From positions 2,716,821 through 2,780,820 of the forward strand of contig NZ_KB905466.1 of NCBI RefSeq assembly GCF_000381365.1: a stretch of DNA of 64,000 nt, in the 5' to 3' direction. How positions within the stretch are numbered: position 1 is the first letter of the stretch; each line of letters begins with the position of its first letter. Origin of the DNA: Bacteroides salyersiae WAL 10018 = DSM 18765 = JCM 12988. Its GTDB lineage: Bacteria > Bacteroidota > Bacteroidia > Bacteroidales > Bacteroidaceae. Positions 42,730-51,358 of the stretch are shown here, in pieces. The notes beneath the pieces are model-generated. The model worked only from the letters and a program-made list of their open reading frames with translations, was not told where the DNA came from and did no database searches. The translations under genes and the position numbers were made by a program.

Positions 42730-44229
42730 ATGAAAAAGAATTTATTTATCGGGGTGTCTCTGACGGTGGGTATTCCCACTACGACAATGGCACAACAGAA
42801 ACAGCCGGAACACCCCAATCTGATATTTATTATTACCGATCAGTTGAGAAATGACGTATTTGGCTGCCGGGGAGATGAGATAGCCAAGACTCCCAATATC
42901 GATCGTTTTAAGGCGGAAAGTGTTGACTTTACAAATGCCGTGGCTGTTACTCCGGTGTCGGCAGCAGCACGGGCCTCTCTTTTTACTGGAAAGTATTCAT
43001 CCAGCACGGGAATGGTCATTAATGAACTTCGTCTGAACCCTAATCAGCGCGCTATGGGACATGTTTTTACAGAAAATGGATACAATACTTCTTATATCGG
43101 GAAATGGCATTTATATGGTACTTGCTCGGATCATGAAAATGATGACTGTGCTTTTATTCCGAAAGGTCCCGACCGTTTGGGGTTTGATGATGAATGGAAA
43201 GCTTATAATTTTCATCATACGAATATGAACTCTTATTATTATGAAGATAGGAAAGAAAAAATCTATTACGGTGAAGGAAGTTATGAACCGGAGGAACAGT
43301 TCCGTTTAGCGATCCGTTCTTTAGAACGGTTGCAGAAAGAAAATAAGCCATTCGCCTTGTTTCTGTCAGTAGGTGTTCCTCATGATCCGTGGACAAAAGC
43401 AAATGTGCCCGAAAAATATTATAACCGTTACAAGGATGTTCCTTTTACGTTACCATCTAATTGGAACGATATTCCGGATAAATATATGGATCGGAATACA
43501 AATCCTCAGAGATGGGTGAATTATTGGAAAAAAAATATACCGGAAATGAAGCGGGTGTATTATTCTATGGTGTCCAGCATCGATGATTATTTGGGAGACT
43601 TAATGTTGAAAGTTACTGAGCTCGGGCTGGATGAGAATACGATTATTGTTTTTTTCTCTGATCATGGTGAAATGTTCGGAGAGAATGGACGTATCTTCAA
43701 GATGATTTTTTACGATAGCGCGGCGAAAGTTCCGTTTATGGTACGTTGGAATGGAAAAATCAAACCCGGTCGGGAGGTAGATACTTGTTTGAATACTCCT
43801 GATATTATGCCTACTTTATTAGGGATGATGAATCTGCCAGTTCCAGATTCTGTAGAAGGTATGAACTTGTCTCCATTGGTTTTAGGTGAAAAATGCAAAG
43901 AACCGGAGTTTGCTTTTATGCAAGGGATGGGACATACGTTTCAATGGAAAGACGGATATGAATGGAGAGCCGTACGGGATAAACGATATACGTATGCGAC
44001 GTATCTGGTAGATAATTCCGAATTGTTGTTTGATAATATTAAAGACCCGAAACAAACGGTTAATCTGGTAAATGATCCGAAATTGTTTAAAGTCTTGGAA
44101 GAGAAGCGGAGACAGATGAAGAATAAAATGAGAGAATTAAATGATGAATTTAAACCTTGCTCTTGGTATCGTGGGCGTTGGGTCGATGAAGATAGATGTA
44201 TACAAGCATCAGCGAAAGGTAAATTTTGA
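42730..44229 (+). CDS. Type I (S1) sulfatase, serine type
   Basis: A 499-residue secreted sulfatase (signal peptide to about TTTMAQ). N-terminal metal-binding segment LIFIITDQLRND (Asp37), active-site motif S77-A-A-A-R81 (formylglycine precursor Ser77), GKWHLYG and a C-terminal metal motif FFSDHGEMFGENG. Insertion loops and the C-terminal LLFDNIKDPKQTVNL subdomain are typical. It is the last gene of the plus-strand enzyme operon. The substrate sulfate position is unknown. Confidence 0.92.
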   Translation: MKKNLFIGVSLTVGIPTTTMAQQKQPEHPNLIFIITDQLRNDVFGCRGDEIAKTPNIDRFKAESVDFTNAVAVTPVSAAARASLFTGKYSSSTGMVINELRLNPNQRAMGHVFTENGYNTSYIGKWHLYGTCSDHENDDCAFIPKGPDRLGFDDEWKAYNFHHTNMNSYYYEDRKEKIYYGEGSYEPEEQFRLAIRSLERLQKENKPFALFLSVGVPHDPWTKANVPEKYYNRYKDVPFTLPSNWNDIPDKYMDRNTNPQRWVNYWKKNIPEMKRVYYSMVSSIDDYLGDLMLKVTELGLDENTIIVFFSDHGEMFGENGRIFKMIFYDSAAKVPFMVRWNGKIKPGREVDTCLNTPDIMPTLLGMMNLPVPDSVEGMNLSPLVLGEKCKEPEFAFMQGMGHTFQWKDGYEWRAVRDKRYTYATYLVDNSELLFDNIKDPKQTVNLVNDPKLFKVLEEKRRQMKNKMRELNDEFKPCSWYRGRWVDEDRCIQASAKGKF

Positions 44230-44250
44230 TTGTTGTGCATTTCAGGAGGA

Positions 44251-44285
44251 CAGAGAAGAAGTTGCTAAAAAACTCCTTCTCTGTT
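44251..44285. terminator. Bidirectional terminator between sulfatase and HTCS
   Basis: Arms ACAGAGAAGAAGTT (44251-44264) and AACTCCTTCTCTGT (44272-44285), one mismatch, followed by seven T on the plus strand. The genes on either side converge. Confidence 0.85.
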
Positions 44286-44295
44286 TTTTTAGGTC

Positions 44296-47200
44296 CTAAT
44301 TTGTCGGAGATTCTGCCAAAGAGTTGTTTTCATTTTTTTTGGGCGGATGCAGGTTAGCGATATACTCGTTGGGGGATATTCCGAAAACTCTTTTGAAATA
44401 ACGTGAATAGTAGTTGGGCGAAGTGAAACCTGTAGCATAGGCAGCTTCAGAAACATTCTTTCCTGTTGCCAGGATTTTTAATGACTCTTTCAAGCGTATA
44501 TTATTAATGAATTCAGTGGCAGAAAGCCCTACGATATTTTTAAGTTTCATATGCAATAAGGTACGTCCTATTCCTATTTCTTTTAACAGGTAATTTAATG
44601 AGAATTCATTATTGTCCAGATTTGCTATAATCAACTTTTCGATATTAGCAATCAGTTCTTTGTCTTTATCATCGGCTTTCATTTCATAGACCTCCATTTT
44701 GTTAGCAGCAAAGAGTTTTTTCTGGTTTTCTTTTGTTGCTATCAGATTAGAAATCTGTCTTTGGATAAGTACTGGGTGGAATGGTTTCTCTACATATATA
44801 TCTGCTCCACTTTCATAGCCTTCCAATTGGGCCTCTTCACCTGTTTTAGCAGTTAGCAATATGAGCGGAATGTGACAAGTCTCAATTCTGGATTTTAATT
44901 TGTGAGCTAATTCAAAACCATTCATTTCGGGCATCATGACATCGCTGATAATGATATCCGGAAGTTCCTTTTTAGCAATTTGATATCCTTCTTTACCGTT
45001 CTGAGCCGTAATGACTGTATACATGTCCGAAAACATTTCTGCATAGGTCGATAGTAGTTCGGAGTTGTCCTCAACCACTAATAATTTATACTCTTTTCTG
45101 GAAAGTTTTTTTTCTGTCTCGACTTTTTCAGCGTTATTATCGTACTTGACGGGGAGGTATCTATATTCTTCTATAAAGGAAGCATCGGCATCCTTATCTG
45201 ATATTTCATCTGTAGAAAAGGCACGGGCTGTAATATTTAATTTCACTATAAAATTGCTCCCTTTGTTAATTTCACTTTCTACTTTGATTTCTCCTTTATG
45301 TAGTAAAACCAGTTGGCGGGTAAGTGCCAGACCTATACCAAAACCGGCTTTCTTGCTTTTAACAAAATCATTGATCTGATAATAGTTCTCGAAGATTTTA
45401 TCCTGCTGATCGGGAGCAATTCCTACACCTGTATCCGAAACGATGAAATTTAGGTAGGTGTAGTCTTTTTTATGTTCATAAAAAGCTCTAACTATGATTT
45501 CTCCTTTATCCGTATATTTGAAAGCATTGGAAAGCAAATTGTATATAATCTTCTCGACTTTTACAGGAGCGAACCACACATCTTCTTCTGAATTTTCTAT
45601 TTTCAATATGTATTCTAATCCTTTTTCATCGGCGAGCATCTGGAAACCTTCGCAGATACTTCTTAGAAAATTTAATAAGTTACCTTTCTTTACGCGAATC
45701 TTCTCTTGTCTGGTTTCAACCTTGCTGAAGAGCATTAGTTCGTCTAATAGTATATTCATTCTCATTGCATTGTTGATAACTAATTTCATTTTGGGCCTTA
45801 TTTCCGGGCTGAAAACGTTTTTCTCAAGAAAAGATTGTAGAGGAATGAGAATTAGGCTTAATGGTGTTCTCAATTCGTGGGAGATATTTGTAAAAAAGTT
45901 GAGTTTCAGTGTATTTACTTCTTCCATTTTTTTCTTTTCCATGCGTTCGGACAGTATAAGGCTTTTCTCATATTGTCTTTTCTTGATAAATAGGTAAAGC
46001 CCTGTTCCTAAAACTCCGGTCAAGATGAGGTAGGTTAGATATGCGAGGTCCGATCGCCAGAAAGGAGGGGCTACTATGATTTTGATACTCCTTGTCGGTT
46101 CTTTGTTGTCCCATTTATTATTAAAAACTGCTTTGACGGTGAGTGTATATTTTCCTTCTGATAAATTGGCATATGTCAGTTGGTTTTGGTTTCCTATATA
46201 ATTCCATTCTCTGTCTGTATCCAGTTTATATGCAAAGAAAGTACTGTTCGGATGACTGACTGTAGGTACGGTAAATTCGAAAGAGAAGGATTTAGCTTGT
46301 TCGCTGTTTAGGTATATTTCATCTGCCTCTTCTATATTTTTATTTAATGGAGAACCGATTGTGTCTGGAGTTACTGATTTTCCATAGATTTTGAAATCTG
46401 TAAATTCTACTTGTGCCATGTTGTGATGCATCTGTAGATTTTCTGGATAGAAAGCAATCATACCATTGATTGTTCCGAAATATAAAAGACCGTCGTCTGC
46501 CCGATAAACTGAATTATAATTGAACTGTTTGTTGGGCAATCCTTCACTAATGGAATAATTCACAAAAAACAGTTTGTTTATATCTAAGCAACTTAGCCCG
46601 TTGTTTGTACTGAGCCATAAATTGCCGGAACTACTTTCAGTAATGGCATATATAGTGTTTGAAGGAAGCCCGTCTTCGATAGTATAGGTTGTAAAGGATT
46701 CGTTTGTTTTATTAAATTTGCAGAGTCCTCCTTCCAATGTTCCAATCCAGATATTTTTTCTACTATCTTCAAAAATGTAATTTATGAAATTATCGGGGAT
46801 ACCACTTCTATCCTGTTGATAAGAATAACTTTGCAGGCTTTGCATGGATTTGTTGTAACGGAATATACCGTTGGTTCTTGTCGCAATCCAGATGTCTCCG
46901 TCTGAATCTTCCAATAGGTTATTAATACTTTTAGGACCAACTATATTTTTTTCGAATTGTCTGAATTGGTCTTTTCCCGGATTATAAATGAATAATCCGT
47001 TGGTAGTTCCAATCCAGATTTCTTCGTCTTTGTCTTGTAGCAGTGTGAATATGTTATTAGATAACAGATCTGGATATTCTGGATGAATGTAGTGAGAGAA
47101 CTTTTGAGTTTTTAGGTTGTATTTGTTTAATCCACCCAGATAAGTTCCGATCCATAAATTATCTTTTTGGTCGAGAAGTAGAGAGTGAACGTTGTGATAT

Positions 47201-48396
47201 GATAAACAGTTTCCTGTCTGTTGCGGTTTGAAATATTCGAAGCTTTTCTCTTTTTTGTTATAATAATTTAACCCTCCATCTTCGGTGGCTATCCATAAAT
47301 TGCCTTTTTTATCACCGATAATTTGTCGTACTGCCTTTCCCGACAAGTATTTGTCGGAATATCCACAATCATAATAGGTAAATTGTAGGAAAGAATTTAA
47401 GAATATGTTTAAACCACCAAAATAAGTACCTACTAACATATTATTTTCCTTGTCTTTGAAAATGGTGTAGATTGCATTATCGTTCAGCGAGTATTTATCA
47501 TTATAGTTTTGTTTGTAATTGATGAATTTATTTTCATCTGATAAATATATATATAGTCCGTTTTCCGAACCAATCCATATATTTCCTTCAGCATCTTCTG
47601 CAAAAGTGCGTACACAGATTTGTGGAAAACCTTCTATACGGATAAACTTATTGGTGGAACTGTCAAAATAACAAATTCCTTTATCTTCGGTTCCTATCCA
47701 TATTCTGCCATGATGGTCGGTAAATAATGAGGTGACTTTATTGGAAATTAATGAATTTATATTATGGTCATTATGTTTGTAGCGGGTCAATTTTCCATTT
47801 TCTACATCTGCACAAATTAGTCCCCCATACATCCGTCCAAACCACATCTGTCCTTTTTGATCAGAGGTTATGGCGGTGATGAATGCAGTAATTGTTTCAT
47901 CTTGATTCACATAGAATGGATCGAACTTACTTGTTTGTTCGTTATATATAAAAGCTCCGGAACCACCCATGTAAATTTTTCCTTTATCATCTTGATAAAT
48001 AACACGGCTAAAATTATTTAAAGAATCAACCGATACAAAATTGAAATTATCTTTATTTCTATTGTATAAGTTTACTCCTTTGTGTGTGATGACCCATAGT
48101 CTGTGGCGCTTATCTTCAAATACATGACGTATAATTCCACCTTTTTTTCTTTCACCTTTTGTAGGTTCCACTTCATAGACTGAGATGCTCCTCCCATCAT
48201 ATTTACATAATCCGTTTGCCGTAGCAATCCATATAAAACCCTTAAAGTCTTGGCAGAGTGAATAAATAGTATTGGTAGGGAGGCCGTTGTCATTGGTCAG
48301 ATGAGTGAATCGAAGATTTCTGTCTACTTGGGCAACTATGTTGATGGTATATCCTATCAATAAAAATAGAGCTAATAAAACGGAATGTGCTTTCAT
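44296..48396 (-). CDS. Hybrid two-component system regulator (HTCS)
   Basis: A 1366-residue one-protein signalling system. Signal peptide (about 1-23); two seven-bladed propellers of Reg_prop repeats (about 28-660); a Y_Y_Y domain (about 705-775); one membrane segment (about 784-805); HisKA with phospho-His840 (NISHELRTP); HATPase (DTGVGIAP, GFGIGLALTRQLV); a receiver with phospho-Asp1152 (IIISDVMMPEMNG); and a C-terminal AraC-type DNA-binding domain (about 1250-1350). The periplasmic part senses an oligosaccharide of the target glycan and the AraC domain activates the PUL. It is encoded convergently to the enzyme operon. Confidence 0.96.
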   Translation of the reverse strand: MKAHSVLLALFLLIGYTINIVAQVDRNLRFTHLTNDNGLPTNTIYSLCQDFKGFIWIATANGLCKYDGRSISVYEVEPTKGERKKGGIIRHVFEDKRHRLWVITHKGVNLYNRNKDNFNFVSVDSLNNFSRVIYQDDKGKIYMGGSGAFIYNEQTSKFDPFYVNQDETITAFITAITSDQKGQMWFGRMYGGLICADVENGKLTRYKHNDHNINSLISNKVTSLFTDHHGRIWIGTEDKGICYFDSSTNKFIRIEGFPQICVRTFAEDAEGNIWIGSENGLYIYLSDENKFINYKQNYNDKYSLNDNAIYTIFKDKENNMLVGTYFGGLNIFLNSFLQFTYYDCGYSDKYLSGKAVRQIIGDKKGNLWIATEDGGLNYYNKKEKSFEYFKPQQTGNCLSYHNVHSLLLDQKDNLWIGTYLGGLNKYNLKTQKFSHYIHPEYPDLLSNNIFTLLQDKDEEIWIGTTNGLFIYNPGKDQFRQFEKNIVGPKSINNLLEDSDGDIWIATRTNGIFRYNKSMQSLQSYSYQQDRSGIPDNFINYIFEDSRKNIWIGTLEGGLCKFNKTNESFTTYTIEDGLPSNTIYAITESSSGNLWLSTNNGLSCLDINKLFFVNYSISEGLPNKQFNYNSVYRADDGLLYFGTINGMIAFYPENLQMHHNMAQVEFTDFKIYGKSVTPDTIGSPLNKNIEEADEIYLNSEQAKSFSFEFTVPTVSHPNSTFFAYKLDTDREWNYIGNQNQLTYANLSEGKYTLTVKAVFNNKWDNKEPTRSIKIIVAPPFWRSDLAYLTYLILTGVLGTGLYLFIKKRQYEKSLILSERMEKKKMEEVNTLKLNFFTNISHELRTPLSLILIPLQSFLEKNVFSPEIRPKMKLVINNAMRMNILLDELMLFSKVETRQEKIRVKKGNLLNFLRSICEGFQMLADEKGLEYILKIENSEEDVWFAPVKVEKIIYNLLSNAFKYTDKGEIIVRAFYEHKKDYTYLNFIVSDTGVGIAPDQQDKIFENYYQINDFVKSKKAGFGIGLALTRQLVLLHKGEIKVESEINKGSNFIVKLNITARAFSTDEISDKDADASFIEEYRYLPVKYDNNAEKVETEKKLSRKEYKLLVVEDNSELLSTYAEMFSDMYTVITAQNGKEGYQIAKKELPDIIISDVMMPEMNGFELAHKLKSRIETCHIPLILLTAKTGEEAQLEGYESGADIYVEKPFHPVLIQRQISNLIATKENQKKLFAANKMEVYEMKADDKDKELIANIEKLIIANLDNNEFSLNYLLKEIGIGRTLLHMKLKNIVGLSATEFINNIRLKESLKILATGKNVSEAAYATGFTSPNYYSRYFKRVFGISPNEYIANLHPPKKNENNSLAESPTN

Positions 48397-48764
48397 ATCA
48401 TATAAACGTTTATGTAAAAGTAAAAAGAACTATGAATATCCTGTATAGATAAGGTGAAAAAAGGTGAGGCTATGTTTATGACCTCTGTTTTTCCAATACA
48501 AATGAAATAAAAAAAAGTGGATGTACATAGTAAAAGTATTCAATTAACTGATTTGTAAAATTCTGATAATCAATACAGTGAACATTCGTGCTTAAAAAGA
48601 GAACAATAATACAACTATAGTTATAATATCGAATAGAAAGAATAAACAAAAATAAAGTTTGCTTTGCTTGTTAAAAAGAGGATAAAAAATAGGAGAGAAA
48701 TTCTTTGATTTCCCTCCTATTCATATGGTTGATTTCTAAATTATTTTAGAAACAAGATGTTGGT
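48397..48764. other. Intergenic region upstream of the HTCS gene
   Basis: No ORF is supported. A perfect 12-bp palindrome ATAAACGTTTAT (48402-48413) lies just before the HTCS start, and a weak TACTTTTA is further upstream on the minus strand. The right end holds the pckA terminator. The rest is AT-rich with no structure I recognise. Confidence 0.6.
48688..48721 (-). terminator. pckA intrinsic terminator
   Basis: Arms AATAGGAGAGAAA (48688-48700) and TTTCCCTCCTATT (48709-48721), one mismatch, followed on the minus strand by a T-rich tract; 44 bp after the pckA stop. Confidence 0.8.
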
Positions 48765-50372
48765 TTAGAGTTTTGGACCGGCAGCAACTAAAGCTTTACC
48801 AGCTTCGTTACCTTCGAACTTAGCAAAGTTCTTGATGAAACGAGCAGAAAGGTCTTTTGCTTTTTCTTCCCATTGGCAAGCACATTCATAAGTGTCGCGT
48901 GGGTCAAGGATTTTCGGATCAACTCCAGGAAGTTCTGTAGGAACAACAAAGTCGAAGAAAGGAATAATCTTAGTAGGAGCTTTGTCGATAGAACCGTCAA
49001 GGATAGCGTCGATGATACCACGAGTATCTTTGATAGAGATACGTTTGCCGGAACCATTCCAACCTGTGTTAACCAAGTAAGCCTTAGCACCGGATTTCTC
49101 CATTTTCTTAACCAACTCTTCTGCATATTTAGTTGGGTGCAGTGACAAGAAAGCAGCACCGAAACAAGCAGAGAATGTAGGAGTCGGCTCAGTAATACCG
49201 CGTTCTGTTCCAGCCAATTTAGCTGTAAAACCAGACAGGAAGTAATATTTAGTTTGCTCAGCGTTCAGGATAGATACCGGAGGCAATACACCGAATGCAT
49301 CGGCGGACAAGAAGATAACTTGTTTTGCAGCCGGGCCTTTAGATACCGGTTTAACGATATTATCGATGTGATAGATAGGATAAGAAACACGAGTGTTTTC
49401 TGTAACGCTCTTATCAGCGAAATCAATTTTACCGTTAGCATCTACTGTAACGTTTTCAAGAAGAGCGTCACGTTTGATAGCTTTGTAGATATCCGGTTCG
49501 CTGTCTTTATCAAGGTTGATAACTTTAGCATAGCAACCGCCTTCGAAGTTGAATACACCTTCATCATCCCATCCGTGTTCGTCATCACCGATCAACAGAC
49601 GTTTCGGGTCAGTAGACAAGGTTGTTTTACCTGTACCTGACAGACCGAAGAAGATAGCTGTGTTTTTGCCTTCTTTGTCGGTGTTGGCAGAACAGTGCAT
49701 AGAAGCCATACCGTTCAATGGAAGCAGATAGTTCATGTAAGAGAACATACCTTTCTTCATTTCACCACCGTACCAAGTGTTCAAGATAACTTGAATCTTC
49801 TCAGTCAAGTTGAATACAACAGCAGTTTCTGAGTTCAAGCCCAATTCTTTGTAGTTCTCAACTTTTGCTTTAGAAGCGTTCATGATAACGAAATCAGGCT
49901 CACCGAAGTTAGCCAGTTCTTCAGCTGTAGGACGGATGAACATGTTTGTTACGAAATGAGCTTGCCAAGCAACTTCCATGATGAAACGCAGTTTCAGGCG
50001 AGAGTTAGGATTAGCACCGCAGAATGCATCAACAACATACAATTTCTTGTTAGAAAGTTCTTTAGTTGCCAATTCTTTAACGGCTTTCCAGCATTTTTCG
50101 TCTACAGGTTTGTTGTCGTTTTTATATTCGTCAGAAGTCCACCATACTGTATTTTCGCTGGTAGCATCTTTAACGAAGAATTTATCTTTAGGAGAACGAC
50201 CGGTGTAAACACCTGTCATTACGTTTACAGCGCCCAGTTCAGTTACCTGACCTTTCTCAAAGCCTTCCAGACCCGGTTTTGTTTCTTCGGCGAACAAAAC
50301 ATCATAAGACGGGTTGTGCACAATCTCAGTAGCACCGGTAATACCGTACTTGCTTAAATCTAAATTTGCCAT
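48765..50372 (-). CDS. pckA: Phosphoenolpyruvate carboxykinase (ATP)
   Basis: A 535-residue cytoplasmic enzyme of normal length. Motifs: substrate-binding [12 protein letters not shown]-loop [11 protein letters not shown], metal/ATP motif [22 protein letters not shown] and adenine-binding C-terminal part [16 protein letters not shown]. In saccharolytic Bacteroides it mainly carboxylates PEP to oxaloacetate with CO2 and ADP, yielding ATP on the way to succinate and propionate. It is monocistronic, with a promoter at 50470 and a long leader (about 90 nt) that contains a hairpin. Confidence 0.97.
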   Translation of the reverse strand: MANLDLSKYGITGATEIVHNPSYDVLFAEETKPGLEGFEKGQVTELGAVNVMTGVYTGRSPKDKFFVKDATSENTVWWTSDEYKNDNKPVDEKCWKAVKELATKELSNKKLYVVDAFCGANPNSRLKLRFIMEVAWQAHFVTNMFIRPTAEELANFGEPDFVIMNASKAKVENYKELGLNSETAVVFNLTEKIQVILNTWYGGEMKKGMFSYMNYLLPLNGMASMHCSANTDKEGKNTAIFFGLSGTGKTTLSTDPKRLLIGDDEHGWDDEGVFNFEGGCYAKVINLDKDSEPDIYKAIKRDALLENVTVDANGKIDFADKSVTENTRVSYPIYHIDNIVKPVSKGPAAKQVIFLSADAFGVLPPVSILNAEQTKYYFLSGFTAKLAGTERGITEPTPTFSACFGAAFLSLHPTKYAEELVKKMEKSGAKAYLVNTGWNGSGKRISIKDTRGIIDAILDGSIDKAPTKIIPFFDFVVPTELPGVDPKILDPRDTYECACQWEEKAKDLSARFIKNFAKFEGNEAGKALVAAGPKL

Positions 50373-50434
50373 TTTCTTTTGAATTAATTAAAATTGGTAT
50401 TTTGTTTATTATCTCATTCCAGGTATTTATGGAA

Positions 50435-50454
50435 AGGATGTTTTATAACATCCT
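50435..50454 (-). promoter_or_regulatory. Perfect hairpin in the pckA leader
   Basis: AGGATGTT (50435-50442) and AACATCCT (50447-50454) form a perfect 8-bp stem with a TTAT loop between the promoter and the start codon. It may affect mRNA stability or translation. Confidence 0.5.
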
Positions 50455-50469
50455 CTTGTAAACCGGCTA

Positions 50470-50477
50470 CAAAAGTA
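50470..50477 (-). promoter_or_regulatory. pckA promoter -7 box
   Basis: Minus-strand TACTTTTG. A TTG lies 16 bp upstream, closer than the usual 19-20 bp. Confidence 0.5.
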
Positions 50478-50569
50478 ACACTTTCTTTCGAAACAAGTGT
50501 CGTATTAGAGAAATTTTTCCCTAATTGAATCTCTTTTATAGATTCCTAACAAAATCTGCAAACTGAATG

Positions 50570-50599
50570 TTGCAAATTGAAACTTTATCATTTACTTTG
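50570..50599 (+). promoter_or_regulatory. upp promoter
   Basis: TTG at 50570-50572, 19-bp spacer, then TTACTTTG (50592-50599), one base from TAnnTTTG; 40 bp before the upp ATG. Confidence 0.5.
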
Positions 50600-50639
50600 C
50601 ATCATATAAATTCTGAATAAATAATAATGATATATAGAA

Positions 50640-51293
50640 ATGAAAATAATCGACTTTAGTAAAACGAATTCAATTCTGAATCAATATGTGTCAGAAATAA
50701 GGAATGTAGAGGTGCAGAACGACCGTTTGCGTTTTCGCCGTAATATCGAACGGATAGGTGAGATCATGGCGTATGAAATGAGTAAATCGTTTGCTTATTC
50801 GACAAAAGATATCCGTACACCCTTGGGGATAGCGCCGGTTTGTACACCGGACAATCAATTGGTAATAAGTACCATTCTCCGTGCGGGATTGCCTTTTCAT
50901 CAAGGCTTTTTGAGCTATTTCGACAATGCGGAAAATGCTTTTGTATCTGCTTATCGCAAATATAAAGATACATTGAAATTCGATATTCATATAGAATATA
51001 TTGCTTCACCTCGTATCGATGGGAAAACATTGATTATTACCGATCCGATGCTTGCTACCGGAAGCAGTATGGAATTGAGTTATCAGGCCATGCTTACCAA
51101 AGGGCATCCGTCAGAAATTCATGTGGCGTCTATTATAGCCAGTCGCCAGGCTGTGGAGCATATTATGTCGATATTTCCGGAAGAAAAAACGACTATATGG
51201 TGTGCGGCCATTGACCCGGAGATCAATGAGCATTCGTATATTGTGCCGGGACTTGGAGATGCCGGTGACTTGGCTTATGGAGAAAAGGAATAG
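50640..51293 (+). CDS. upp: Uracil phosphoribosyltransferase
   Basis: A 217-residue cytoplasmic enzyme that makes UMP from uracil and PRPP (pyrimidine salvage). The PRPP-binding loop is seen in IITDPMLATGSSMELS, and the uracil-binding C-terminal part in IDPEINEHSYIVPGLGDAGDLAYG. Length and sequence fit the family. It is divergent from pckA, with a separate promoter. Confidence 0.95.
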   Translation: MKIIDFSKTNSILNQYVSEIRNVEVQNDRLRFRRNIERIGEIMAYEMSKSFAYSTKDIRTPLGIAPVCTPDNQLVISTILRAGLPFHQGFLSYFDNAENAFVSAYRKYKDTLKFDIHIEYIASPRIDGKTLIITDPMLATGSSMELSYQAMLTKGHPSEIHVASIIASRQAVEHIMSIFPEEKTTIWCAAIDPEINEHSYIVPGLGDAGDLAYGEKE

Positions 51294-51358
51294 CCCGTTT
51301 ATATGCTTTCTTTCATATGGGAAAGAATTTATCTTTGTTGCAGATGTCGGATGTTTTT

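Noticed and set aside
51308..51327. Small hairpin between upp and the sulfatase/beta-helix gene as a terminator
   Set aside because: Only a 7-bp AT-rich stem with a poor following T-run; too weak to annotate.
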